NCBI GenBank assembly: GCA_001692895.1
Contig: KV748257.1
Span: forward strand, 620,001 to 684,000
DNA length: 64,000 nucleotides
Reading direction: 5' to 3'
Origin: Cenococcum geophilum 1.58
Lineage: Eukaryota > Ascomycota > Dothideomycetes > Gloniales > Gloniaceae
In this document: positions 37,789-50,218 of the stretch, one piece after another
How positions within the stretch are numbered: the first letter of the stretch is position 1
Layout of the letters: every line of letters begins with the position of its first letter
Notes under the pieces: model-generated
What the model saw: the letters and a program-made list of their open reading frames with translations, nothing else
What the model was told of the DNA's origin: nothing
The model's database searches: none
Made by a program: the position numbers and the translations under genes

Positions 37789-37955
37789 TGTTACGGCACT
37801 AACCTAATGTATACTATTTCCTACTATTAGCTAGCCCACCACTAGTGACTTAGCGGCTAGCCCTACTATTTATATATAATACCCCCTTTCCACCTTCTTC
37901 CCCTCTTTATACTATAACATAGTTATTTAGTCTACTTTATTACAGCACTATAATA
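37789..37955 (+). repeat. 3' LTR of Gypsy G
   Basis: TGTTACGGCACTAACC to GCACTATAATA, partner of 22862-23048, followed by the duplication GTATA. Confidence 0.9.
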
Positions 37956-37960
37956 GTATA

Positions 37961-38583
37961 AAGTTTTATATAAAATAGTAACCCCTATAATTTAGTACTT
38001 AAAAGCTATATAGTTAATTTAGAAGTATACATATACAATTTAAATAAATTAACGCTTTTAGTATTAGGTAAGCTTTTTAAAATCTTTAGGTCTTAATAGA
38101 AATTTAAGTATATAGTAGTTTTTCTATTAATTAATTATATTATAAATAATTAACTAATTTATATAATATTTTATAGTAATTTTAAGTTTTAAAACCCTAG
38201 CCTTTAATATAGTAATAATTTTAGCTTTTATAATCTCTAAAAGCTTAGCTCTAGGCCTTCTATTTTTACTAATTTTAGTATTAAATAAGCGTTATATTAT
38301 AGTATAAAAAGGCCATAATCTTTATATTAGAATTTTAATAATTGCGATTTTATATTTATGTTAGGAAACTATAAGCTTTGCAGTGTGTGGAATTGAATAA
38401 GTAACTTAATTGTAAATTTATGGAAATCAAGTGATATAAATATATAAAAGTAGACCCCGAACTCCAAAGCCTATAACTCATTTCTAACGTATCTGAGACA
38501 TACGAGGGTAGTGCTGACGCAGGTGAAACAGGGTAATATGCAAGGTCTGGTAGTCGGTTATAGAAACTAATATCTTAGCACTA
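37961..38583 (-). pseudogene. Tc1-like transposon copy 1, 5' part
   Basis: Continues the element cut at 22861. It is the inverted counterpart of 38996-39410 in copy 2; shared landmarks include CTTTTTATACTATAATATAA and AAGCTTAGCTCTAGGCC with RIP-type changes. The terminal motif CTAATATCTTAGCACT ends at 38583 before TA. This part should hold the transposase N-terminus with its HTH domain. A 193-bp solo LTR sits near the tip. Net copy length is about 1.24 kb, normal for Tc1 elements. Inactive. Confidence 0.75.
38370..38562 (+). repeat. Solo LTR-like insert in the tip of Tc1-like copy 1
   Basis: 193 bp from TATAAGCTTTGCAGTG to AGTCGGTTATA, flanked by GAAAC (38365-38369 and 38563-38567). Ends fit TG..CA after RIP. 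It carries a TATA-like run (TGATATAAATATATAAAAG), as expected of an LTR promoter. The base composition is ordinary, so it is recent. No other copy is in the window. Confidence 0.75.
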
Positions 38584-38585
38584 TA

Positions 38586-38993
38586 AGCCCGCGTACCCCC
38601 TACCAATATTAAAACTATATACCCCCTATAGCCCTACTAATATAGCTTTATAGTTTATAAATAGAGGCCTATTTTATAGTTTTATTTTAAGGCTATAAAA
38701 TAAGCCCTTATTTATATAATTTATGGCTATTTTAGTGGAGTTATAGGGGGTGCTTATTTTAGGAGGTTAAGGGTTAAATTAGTTAGCGTAGAGCCTTAAA
38801 TTATGTTTTTTTTAGACGTTATAAAGCACCCTATATAATTCCACTAATATTAGTCCAATTTATATAAATAAAGGCTTATTTTATAGCCCTAGAATAAAGT
38901 TATAAACTAGGCCTCTATTTATAAACTATAAAGCTATATTAGTAGGGCTATAGGGGGTATATAGTTTTAATATTAGTAGGGAATACGCGGGCT
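38586..38993. mobile_element. Foldback/MITE-like element F2
   Basis: Inverted arms of about 165 bp, CCCGCGTACCCCCTACCAAT on the left and its near-complement on the right, around an AT-rich loop near 38760-38840. It shares core and loop with F1 (18606-19093). It lies exactly between the two divergent Tc1-like copies, so the palindrome continues outward through their termini. Noncoding. Confidence 0.8.
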
Positions 38994-38995
38994 TA

Positions 38996-40276
38996 TAGTG
39001 CTAAGATATTAGTTTTCTAATATAAATATAAAATCACAATTATTAAAATTCTAATATAAAGATTATAACCTTTTTATACTATAATATAACACTTATTTAG
39101 TACTAAAATTAGTAAAAATAAAAGGCCTAAAGCTAAGCTTTTAGAGACTATAAGAGCTAGAATTATTACTACGTTAGAGGCTAAGGTTTTAAAGCTTAAA
39201 ATTACTATAGAATATCGCGTAAATTAGTTAACTGTTTATAATATAATTAATTAATAAAAAAACTATTATACGCTTAAATCTTTATTAAGACTTAAAGAGC
39301 CTAAAAAGCTTACCTAATACTAAAAGCGTTTGCTTATTTAAATTATATATATACACCCCTAAATTAACTATATAGCTCTTAAGTACTAAGTTATAAGAGT
39401 TACCGTTTTATATAGAACTTTATACTATTTCTTTAAAAAAAAACACTATATTATAAACTGACGTGCAAAAAAAAACCAAAGCTAACGCTAGCAGCAGCTT
39501 AATTAAGGCTTTATTAGGCTTAGAAGTATAAGGAATTGCCTTAAAAAAGTTAAGTTTTTTAATAAATATTTTTATAAACGTGGCTTAGAAAAAAAGCCTA
39601 TTTAGGTCTTTTAAACATCTTTATAAAAGTAGCATTATAAATTTATTAAAGAGGTGTTTAATAAAAAGGATCTTATAGATAGTTTACGCTTACTTTTAGT
39701 ATAATAGTTACTTAGAGTTAATTACTATAGAAAGGGATCCTTTAATAGTAAAATATGGCTATAGCGCTTAAAGCTATATCTAGGCCTTAAAAGACGGTTT
39801 TATACCAATATATAAGCCTTTAAATATTTACTAGATAGATAATGCTTTAATTTATATATTAAAACTTATAAGGGAGTAGTTAAAAAGGTATAGTATTTAA
39901 ACCTTAATTTTTTTCCTTTATTTACCTAATTTAAATCTAGTTAAATATCTTTAGCTAGTACTAAAAAGAAAGGGTTTTAAGCTTTATTTAAAGTTTAAAT
40001 AGATAAAATAAAGGATTTAAAGTGTTTAGTTAAGGTATATAAGGAGGCGTAGATAGCCCTTAATTAAAGCCTTATATAGCGCCCAATTAATAATATAAAA
40101 TAAAGGCTAAAGGTAGTAAAAAAAAGTAGACGGCTAGTAAATAAAGTATTAATTATAATTAAATAATCTATATACTAATTTAGCTTAATTTAATTACTGC
40201 GGTGTTATATAATTATTTAAAGTTATATTAATTTTAGTAAGAATTTATATATTAGGAGACTAATATCTTAGCACTA
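38996..40276 (+). pseudogene. Tc1-like transposon copy 2, near full length
   Basis: 1,281-bp plus-strand copy with terminal motifs TAGTGCTAAGATATTAG at the left and CTAATATCTTAGCACTA at the right, each next to TA. The middle and end read DNALIYILKLIRE (about 39833-39872) and YLPNLNLVKYL (about 39920-39955), where Tc1 transposases have the second Asp and the block before the catalytic Glu. The Glu codon reads Lys, and stops interrupt the frame, so no active enzyme can be made. It is in head-to-head orientation with copy 1 around F2. Membership in the Tc1/mariner superfamily is firm; the subfamily is not. Confidence 0.8.
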
Positions 40277-40382
40277 TACTCTAGCGCGAGTTTACGATAT
40301 TTTGGCAATAATAGTATAGTAACATATAGCCGTTCTTAACGGTAAAAATCACTAAGCTAAAAGAGCCGCATTATATCCTACT
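40277..40382. other. Short flank sharing sequence with the oxidase 5' flank
   Basis: TACTCTAGCGCGAGTTTACG directly beyond Tc1-like copy 2 matches, with transitions only, the inverted sequence beyond copy 1 at about 22029-22048 (TACTCCGGCACGAGTTCACG). After about 30 bp the likeness fades. No gene. Confidence 0.6.
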
Positions 40383-40575
40383 TGTGACGGCTCAAACCAT
40401 CGAACAAATGTCTCAACAGAGACTTAAACAAATGCTTGCAAGATCAAGCGAACGAATGCTGTATTACGAAGATATTAAGCTAAGGAGCAAGAGAAGGTGG
40501 TGAGGCTACGTCTATATATACACGCCAAGTCTTAAGCGAACCCCTGACTAGGTAACGCGCTCCAGCGCCGTCACA
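40383..40575 (+). repeat. Solo LTR, family S, copy 3
   Basis: 193 bp, TGTGACGGCTC to GCGCCGTCACA, flanked by CTACT (40378-40382 and 40576-40580). Almost identical to copy 1 and little RIP-mutated. Confidence 0.92.
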
Positions 40576-40597
40576 CTACTAAAATTTATATATAGGG

Positions 40598-41018
40598 TGT
40601 TACGGACGCTTTAAGTACGATGTTACGACTACTAGAAGAGGAGTTAAAAGCAGCTAGTTGGTTAATTAAGGCACGGTCTAGAATGGAGCCAATAGAACTA
40701 TATAATGAGGAATGGTAACTAAGGTTATATAACGTACTACGTATTAAATAAGAGGAATAAGAGAAACCTACGTACCTTATATATAAGACGTACCTTATAT
40801 ATAATCAGGATTTTTTAGGAGTATAGTTATGTATTTAAAGAACCACGGTCCCTACCTGGATAGTTCTTTTCTCCTTATAGTAAATCTTAGAATATAATTA
40901 AAGTTAATCTATTAGGTAACCACTCCACTAGTTATATTTACGTTATTGACTATTCTATACCTATATACCTAGCCTATTAATAAGTTTACCGTAGTATTTC
41001 CTACAAGGCTTTATTACA
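40598..41018 (+). repeat. 5' LTR of Gypsy H2
   Basis: 421 bp, TGTTACGGACGC to GGCTTTATTACA, same length as the H1 LTRs. Confidence 0.92.
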
Positions 41019-44000
41019 CATTTACTACTAAGGTTATAGTAAAAGAAGTTAAACAACATACTACCAAAAGCAGCAGCCACGACGGCGTCCACAGCGGCGA
41101 CTACCTTAGGATTAGGTAATCACACTAGTATAGTAAATACTAACTCACAACCAGTTACTATTGGATAGCTATAAGAAATAGTTAATCGATTAATAGATAA
41201 TAATAGGATACTTAAAGAAAGGATTAATGGAATCGGAGCAGCTAAGGTTAAGCTACTCTTAATTAAGCGATTCTTAGGGGAGAAGTTAAAACTTAAAGGA
41301 TTCCTTATATAAATACACTTTAAAGTTATATAGGAAGGGGTAAAACTAGGAACGCCTATAGATCAAGTCGCTTACGTAGGATTATTCTTAACAGGAAGGG
41401 CACTTAAGTGGTTTAAACATTACCTTATAGAGGTATAGGAGCATAGTATAACGACTACTAACCAGGAGGTATAATATATATTCTTAAGTTAGAATAGGTT
41501 TGCGGAACGCTTAACGCAAATATTTAAAAACCTAAAGGCAATTACTATAGTAGAAAGAAAGTTTTAAAACCTAGTATAAAGAACCTTAGTAATTAAATAT
41601 ATAACGTAGTTTTAGATATTAGTAATATAAGTTAAATAGAACAATAAGGCGCTTATAGCATAGTATAAATAAGGACTTAAGGTAAAAGTCTAGGATATAA
41701 TTATCCTAATGGAAGATGCGGATACTCTTAGGGATTTAATTAATTAAGCAATTAAGGTTGATAATAGGATCTACTAAAGAGAGCAGACTAAGAAAGGTTA
41801 GGATAGAGTTCTATAGTTATATAAGGCGTAGGGCACGCAATAATAAAGTTAAAATTAGAAACTATAGTATAGCGCAAAGCTAATAAACCTAAGTAGTACT
41901 AAAGAAAACAGGAAATAGAATAAACGACTATAGAAACCTAGAGAACAAGAATTAAGTAATTAAAGGTCTAAGGAGTAGAGGCTAAACCAGAGATCTTAAT
42001 AATAAAAGACGTTTAGGCAAACTCCATAGTAAGAAAAATAGTTTAAAAAAGGAGCTTATATAAATTACGGAAAATAAGGTTATTATATTAAAGACTATAA
42101 AAGTAATTAAAATCACTATATAGTAAAAGGAACGAAACTAGCAGACAATATATACGTATAAAGGAATAATAATATACTATAAGGAACGAAAGAGTATTTA
42201 ATTAAAAGTTTTGCGTTTTGTTATAATAACGTATACTAAATTTATAAAGACGCTAAGTACGGCGCAAGCTATTAGCTATAGGAGCTAAAATTAGTAGAGT
42301 TTAGAGGAACTAATAAACCAGTTCACAGATTGGACATTAAGGATAATAAATTTAACATAGGCAAAACATTTAGTAACGATAAAGTAATAAGGGCAGCTTA
42401 CTAAAAGTATATAGACCTTAAAGATATTATAAAAGAGGTAAAGAATGATTCCACTATAGAACAAGAAACATTAGTAGGGATTAAGACCCCACTAGACACG
42501 ATATCTATTGCTTTATAAGACGTAAGAGAAGTAGGATAGCGAACTACTTCGGCACTTAATAAAGGCAAAAGGCCAAAGGCTTAAAAATCTTAAGACGAGA
42601 TAAAAGACAACTAAGATTCTTAAGATAAGATAAGGTAAGCTTAAGGACCTATAACGGACGATAACTAATAGAGCAGAGTAATAGCTTAGTTTAGTAATAT
42701 ATAAATAAGCTTAGGATAAAGTTTCTTAAAAGTATAAAACTTTTAAGATAAGAACACTATAGAAGCCTAGTTAGACTAAGGCTAGAGCTAAGCTTAAGAT
42801 AGAAGTAAGCTTAGGATTGAGAATTCTATAGGACTAAGATTTTAATATATAAATAAGAACTATTAAATAAACTAAGATTAAGAAGTAAGAAGACTTTAAG
42901 GATTTACTTATAAAACGTAAACTAAAAGAAACTATAACGGAGTTTAGATAGAGAATCCTTGTATAGCAAGAACAGAAACTAGATAAGAGATTTAGTATAC
43001 TAGGTTGTATAAGAGACAAAGCACCTATATAAAGAATTACTAATAGGCCTAGGGCAGGCACACTAAGAGCTAAGTAGCTTACTAAACTAGAAGATAAAGA
43101 GGATCTAGGGATCCCTATTAGGTTTAAAGAACGATATATAAAGGGCTATTATAATGTAGTAATAAGAAGATACTTTTTTACGGATAAGCCGTATCTCTAG
43201 TAGCTATACTAAAAGTGGTATAGGCAAAGGCATAATAATAAGTGGGAAGATTTCTATATATAGTTAGATAAACGAGTTATCTAAGACTACCTAATTATAG
43301 AGAAGGCTATAACTTATATTAAAGGAGCCTTAATTATAATATTAAAGGATCTAGAGGAATGATTAGAGGACTAAAGAAGCAAGAGGCGCATCTTAGTACC
43401 CGCGAATAAAGTTATAACGTTTAGATTAATACGGTAAAGGTTTAAACTTAAAGATAAAAATAAGTTAAGAGTTGACCTAAAGCACCTAGCACACTATACG
43501 CTATTATAAATTGTATATATGGATAATATATATAAAATGCATAAGAACCTAAAAGAGAAGAATTAAAAATACCCTATAAGGATATATTAGGCGCTAGATA
43601 AGCAATAGTATAGAAATACTAAATATATATAGATGGTATCTAACAAAAGTTTAAGAGTTAGGAAACTTAATACTTTAACTAAAAAGATTCCTTATGGAAG
43701 AATACTTAGACGGACAATAGTAGTGGGAATGCTTAGAGAATACTTATTTATAGTATATTAAGAATAAAAAGCGAACTAAGCATTGGCTTACTATTTAAGG
43801 CAAATTATAAATATAAGCTAAGAATATTGTTATTACTATAATAAGCAAAAAAAACAAGTAGTATAGCTAAAAAAAGAATAAAGATACTAATAAATCTTTA
43901 TGTAGACCTTATAGAATTAGTAAAAAAGGTATTAAAAAGAATAAAAAGGTACTATAATGCTAAGAGATCTAAGGGACCAGATCTTAAGGAGGAAGATAAA

Positions 44001-44536
44001 GTATAGCTACTATATAAAAATTTTAAGAGTTAATAACTAAGCAAAAAGTTGGACTATATTAGACTAGGACCTTTTAAAATTATATAAAGGATTTTACTGG
44101 TTACGTTTAAGTTAAACCTACTAGCTAAAATAAAAATCTACTCTATACAGCATATTATAATACTAGAGCTAGTATATAGAAATATTAAGCTATTAACCTA
44201 TAAAGCAGACACGTATAGAGGATAAGGAGAAGATAAATAGTAAGTTTTAAAAATTATTAGTTATAAAGACATTAACAATAAAATATAGTATAAGGTTAAG
44301 TAGATAGGCTATAATAAGACTACTTAGGAGCTACTAAAGAATCTAAAAAACGCTATAAGAAAGGTATAGAAGTATCAAAAGAGATTAGGTCAGGTAGTAT
44401 TAATAAAGAAAAATCGCTAAAAAAAATAAGTTACTTAAGGGGGACCTAAGAAGAGCAGTTGCCGAACTACTTAAATCTATTTCCTTTTCGGATAAAAAAG
44501 AATCCGTTTTTTTATCGCCAAGTTCCTACAAACCTT

Positions 44537-44732
44537 AACGATGGTTCTGGAAGAGTCCTCCACGTTCGTTGCCTGCTTACATAAGCAGATTCCCTTTAAT
44601 TCCTTTCTGGACGACGTCCGTAAGCAATTACTTATAACTCCGTAGGTATAGGCCTATATAAAGGCCTATATTCGTTATAGATAGATTTAATAGATTTATA
44701 TTCATTCTTTTATCCTTAGATCTAGTTTATTA
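44537..44732 (+). repeat. 5' LTR of Copia L
   Basis: About 196 bp, from AACGATGGTTCTGG to TAGTTTATTA. Matches 50020-50218 closely. The exact first base is uncertain by a few positions because the terminal TG is not clear on this side. Confidence 0.88.
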
Positions 44733-47574
44733 GGTTATAAGCACTCGTTGCTACCAAGCTACAACATTAGAAGATTGACACCTTACTATAGGTTGCATCA
44801 AGGGTTACTATACCCATGCTAGGTCATATCTTACTGCTCTACATTTAACGCCTTACTAAAGGCCGCATTAAAGGTGACCACACCTGCGCATAAAGTTATT
44901 TCCTATTATTAAATTTACGCGTTAAAATCGTTTTCTTTTTACGCGTTAAATCCGTTTATTTACGCATTAAATCCTTTTATTTACGCGTCGCTATGGGTAA
45001 AGACTATCCAGGCATTCAACGCCTTAAGAAAGACGGTTTAAATTAGCCCCAATATTGGACCCAGCTTAGCACGTACCTACGTGGTGAGGGCCTTCTGCAT
45101 ATTATTTAAGAAGATGCGGCCCTACTCTACCTAAAGCTCCAGGAAGAAAAACCTACAATATCTATTGATTGAGTACTAAAGGACGCCGGCAAGGAGGAGT
45201 GAGACGAGATCCTTAAGAGGTTTTAAATTATTGCGGATACTAATGATTTAATTCGCTTAACTAATAAGGCACTCTTTAACGAGTATAATAAGGAGCTTAA
45301 ATAGTACAATAAGGAAGACGGCAAAGTCTGTTTAGTTATCCTTGGTATAATTAATAATGAGATCCTTACTGCCTTAGAGCACAAGCAGTTAGCAAAGGAC
45401 TACATTAATTACCTTAAGCAGACGTTTAAGGCCCGTGGCTTAATTTATAAGGCTAATATATAGAAGACTTTCGTTAAGCTCCGCTATTAATTAGACTAAG
45501 TAATTACTACTTTCTTAAGCTGTTACTAAGAAGCGGTTTAAGGAGTTAAGCAGGTAAAGCTTGCCCTAGATAATAAGATTATTAACTATTAATTTATTAA
45601 CGCCGTCGACGAACACTTCCCTATGTAGGCTTAAATCCAACAAGATAAGATTCGCGACGGCTACACAATGTCACTACCCTAATTAATCGCTGACCTCACT
45701 AACGAGGCCTGGCGGAAGGACTTACCTAAGACCTTCGCCTTAGTTAATAGGCCACTAGGTAACTCCGGTTAAGGACGCGGCAATAGTTGTAGTCGCGGTA
45801 ATAGTCACGGCAGAGGTGGGGGAGCCAGCCGCGGTGCCTTATTAGGCAATTAAGGCCCTACTAAGGATGCTTTAAATAAGTGTGGATGGTATAAGCTAGG
45901 TTATCTAGGTGGCGAGGAGGGCTGCTGGATGAAGTACGCCTACCTAAGGCACGAATAGTGGAGACCAGGAGAGAGACGACCTTCGCGCTTAGGTAATGGA
46001 GGAGCCTTAATAACTACTAATAAGGCCTCTAGGGGGACATCTAATTACCCCTCTTAAGCTACCAATTTGGCAACTAGATCGATCTTTACTACATAGGTTA
46101 TTAGGCTAGCAGCTATAGCTTTAGGAACGAATATTAAGGACTCCTAGATAGCCGATAGTTACTCGAATATTTATATAGGCAATGATATTAGGAAGTTCGT
46201 GCAGTATAAGGAAATTAAACCTCTCTAAATTTAGATAGGAGGAGGTCTAATAAAGGCTATTGGCGTTGGATTAGTTAAGCTTATAGTCGCCCGAACTAAC
46301 CACTTAGCCTATATAATTATATTTACTGAAGTATATCACTATCCTAACTTCTTTACGAATGTCGTTTCGCTTAATATTCTACGTAGGAAGGGCGCGTTCT
46401 TTAACGGTCTCTATAATACGATTAACTTCGTTAAAGATTGGGCAGAAATAGCCTATATCCTATATATTAACGGACTTAATATGTTTATACTGGTAGACAA
46501 CCCTACGAAGGTTCCTTTCGCAATGGCTCTGGCTACCGCACAATTACGCCTTTATAAGAAAGGCGTGCTTGCCAAAGCTACTATAGAGACTTAGTATAAG
46601 AGACTATAACACCTTCCTTCTAATTAGATACGTCTCCTCGCCAGAAATATAAAGGGGATTATAGTTACTAAGGATAAGCCATTTCACTATAAGGACTATT
46701 ACCTTAGAAAGGCTAAGAAGCAAATATTAAGACGCCCTTAACGACGTAGCAATCGCATATTTAAAAAGGTGCATGTTAATATGGTTAGGCCATTAAAATA
46801 TAAAGGTCTTCACGGTAAGAAGTACTGGATACTATTTACTAATAACTAAACACGCTTTAGATGGATCTACTATATATTAAATAGAGGCTCCGCGGCCTCT
46901 ACCTTAAAGCAGTTCGTCTATATAATTAAGACTTAAACAGGGATAACGATTGGCTGCTTCCGATTAGATGGAGCTGCTAAGTGGTTTAGTAAGGACATAA
47001 CCGATTTCTTTAAGGATGAAGGTATACTTACTGAGGCCTTTACCCTGTATACTACACACCAGAATAGAATAGCAGAGAAGGCCAACTACCTAGTTAAAGA
47101 AAGGGTTAGGGTAATGTTAATTAAGACTTAATTACTACTAAAGCTCTAGCTTAAAGTCGCCAAGGCAGCCGTATACGGGCTTAATATATTGCCTATATTA
47201 GTTAATAAGGACAAAGCTCCGCCCGCTTAAGCAATAGCTTTCGCCCTAGGTAATACTGATTTTATAATTACGTACGCTAACTAGAAGATCTATAGCTGTC
47301 CCGCCTACGTTTATATTAATAAAAAAGACCCTTAGCGGCAATAGGGTAATAAGTTCGTTATAAGAGCTTAGAAAGGACGATTAGTTAGCTATAAAGGTTT
47401 ATATATATATCGCGTTTATCTACCTTATAAGAACAGGGTCGTTTGATTAAGTAGCGTCACTTTTAATAAATTAGGAACCTTTCTTACTACACCAATTAGT
47501 GAAGAAGAAGGTGGTAACAACGATATCTGCTAGATACTATTTAAGGAACTTCCTACCGAAGACACTGCACTAGA

Positions 47575-47700
47575 GGTCTCTTAGTTACTGCAGGAAGGAA
47601 GTAAGGTCTCTTAGTCACTACAGGAAGGAAGTAAGGCTGCTCGGTCACTGTAGAAGGCAGATAAAGTCTCTCGGGCCTCGTAGTTGGGGGGTAACTCTTA
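47575..47700 (+). repeat. 33-bp tandem repeat in Copia L
   Basis: About three imperfect copies of a unit like GGTCTCTTAGTCACT followed by CAGGAAGGAAGTAA, in the linker between integrase and reverse transcriptase. Such Ser/Gly-rich linkers vary in length in Copia elements. Confidence 0.7.
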
Positions 47701-50019
47701 ATCGGGGGGTGCCTCTGGCAATTACAATATCATACCGCAGCTTAATCGACCTCCCCTTACTAACGACGAACAGGTAGGCCTTGACTAGCAAGAGCTACCT
47801 AATCTAGGAGGACACCTCTGTTAGGAAGAGACTCCCCTAAGGGACGTCTACTAGGAGGATCTGGAACAGATTTTAACTAAGTATTTAGAAGAGGACGATA
47901 AACCTATAGCAAATACTCGTACACGGTTAAAGCTATGGCTTAACTATAGCGTACTCTATAGGACTGGAAGGAAGGAGCTAGCCATAAAGGCTACCTACCT
48001 TACCCCGTCCTTCGCCTACACATTTATAAGTACTTTATCGCAGCCTTAGTAGATAAGGATAACTAAGGGACTACCTCCGGAGCTACGAAACTAGAAGGAA
48101 GCCATAAATTCAATATTCGAGAAGGAGTGGAAGGCTGCGGCGGATAAGGAATGGGAGTCTTAAATAGTGAATATCTTATTTAAGATCGTTAAACTTCCGC
48201 CTAGAGCTAAGGCTCTACCTATTAAGTAGGTCTTTATATACAAATTTAATAAAAACAACGTCCTATTTAGATAGAAAGCAAGACTGGTACTACGCGGTAA
48301 TAAGCAGCGCCCAGAAATTAACTATAGCGACACGTTTGTAGGCGTCGTTCGACCAAGTACATTTAAGCTACTAATAGCCTTAGTTACCGCGTACGATCTA
48401 GAGTGCGAGCACTTAGATGTAATTACGGCCTTCCTTAATGGGAAGCTTAACTGTAAGAACATCTACATTTAGCTGCCAGAAGGATACCGCCAGTATTAGA
48501 AGGACGGCGTTACTCTTATAGGCCTACTGCTTAAGGCTCTCTACGGTCTTAAGTAGGCGCCACATCTTTAGTATAAGGAGCTTAAGAGCTTCCTTATTAC
48601 CCTTAAATATATGCCAATTCCAGTTAACCCATACGTCTTTGTTAGCCAGTAAAGCGGCCAAATTATTATCATCTACGTCGACAATTTTATCTTAATTAGA
48701 CGAGACATACAGACGATTAAACTGCTTAAAGAAGCACTTAGGAATAAGTATAAAGTAAAAGACTTAGGCCTAATTGCGTACTACCTAGGTATTTAAATTA
48801 TACGGAACCGCTAAGCGCGATTAATTCGATTGGTACAGGACGCCTATATTAGGAAGATCTTATATATATTCCATATAGAGGATTACGCACCGGCCTCTAC
48901 ACCAATTTACCCCTCCGCGGTAGACTTTAAGCTACGTAAGCTTAAGGATTAAGCTCCGCAGGAGCTAGTAAAACAGTATTAATCGCTAATAGGCTTTCTA
49001 CTATATCTATAAAATTAGACTTGGCCTAATGTGGCCTAGGCCGTAGGAAAGCTCTGTCAGTTCCTATATAACCCTACTAAACTATATATGGATGCCGCGA
49101 TGTAGATACTCGCCTACTATATAGGGACGATTAACTTAGGTATAGAGTTCGGCTTACCCTAAGGGCAGTAGCCACCTCCAAAAGCTTTCGCCGAGGCGTT
49201 AGCTACGGACTATACTACGCCTAATTGCAATAGGGAGTATGGCGGAAGCGCACTAGATAATATACCTGACCTACAGCTATACGGCTATAGCGATGCAGCG
49301 TTCGCGGATATAGTTAATAGGAAGTTAACTTCTAGCTATATCTATAAGCTAGCGGGTGGCCTAGTTTCATACAAGTTAAGTAAACAGTTAATTCTTACGA
49401 CCTCTACTATAGAGGCTAAGTATATAGCGATGACGTATGCGGCCAAGGAAGCCTTATAGCTCCGTTAATTACTTACTAATTTAGGCTATACCGGAAAGGA
49501 TCTATTACCAATACATTTATATGGCGACAATTAACCAGCTATTAGTCTTGCTAAAAGTGATAACTACCACGCGCGTACTAAGCACTTTAAGCTATACTGG
49601 CACTACATTTGTAATAAGGTTCAAAGCGGTGTAATCTACCTATAGCACGTTCCTATAAGCAGTATAGTAGCAGATGGTTTTACGAAGCCACTGTTGACGA
49701 CTTAGTTTAGGAACTTCATTAAGCAGCTAGGCCTCGTTTAATGCGACATAGATACTAAACCTAAGTAGGAAATCATACACAGGTCGGTAAAACCTTAGAG
49801 GGTACGCTATTTGACGATTCTAACTAATGCTGACGACTTTTAAATGGGGGACGGGAACGATGTAGAGAGCTCGTAACGAGTAATCGATTACAGCTTAGGG
49901 AGAGGTTAAATAAGACCTATAATACACTCGGAGGATTATAAGGTGTTTCTTTTGTATATTAATAAGTTTAATACTAATTTAGGAAGGATCTGCTTCTATT
50001 TTGGTGGAGTACTAGGGGG

Positions 50020-50218
50020 TGTAATAATGGTTCTGGAAGAGTCCTCCACGTTCGTTGCCTGCTTACATAAGCAGATTCCCTTTGATTCCTTTCTGGACGG
50101 CGTCCATAAGCAATCACTTACGACTTTATAGGTGTAGGCCTATATAAAGGCCTATATTCGTCATAGATAGATTTAATAGATTTATATTCATTCTTTTATC
50201 CTCAGATCCAGTTCATTA
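50020..50218 (+). repeat. 3' LTR of Copia L
   Basis: TGTAATAATGGTTCTGG to CCAGTTCATTA, preceded by the purine-rich GGTGGAGTACTAGGGGG. Partner of 44537-44732. Confidence 0.88.

Larger units (their letters stand above)
22862..37955 (+). mobile_element. Gypsy element G with both LTRs, carrying H1 and a solo LTR
   Basis: Plus-strand fossil Gypsy retrotransposon inserted in Tc1-like copy 1. Target duplication GTATA at 22857-22861 and 37956-37960. Net of inserts it is about 6.9 kb. Gag occupies about 23100-24700, protease about 24800-25200, and reverse transcriptase begins near 26290 and is cut by H1 at 26746. It resumes at 34754 (FLSFANFY near 34955). Then come RNase H about 35330-35600, integrase about 36050-36720 and a chromodomain-like end about 37220-37400. 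The polypurine tract AGGGGAAAGGAG precedes the 3' LTR. Broken in many places. Confidence 0.9.

Noticed and set aside
49943-50131. Plus-strand open frame crossing the Copia L 3' LTR boundary
   Set aside because: It spans the polypurine tract and LTR, so it cannot be a separate gene.
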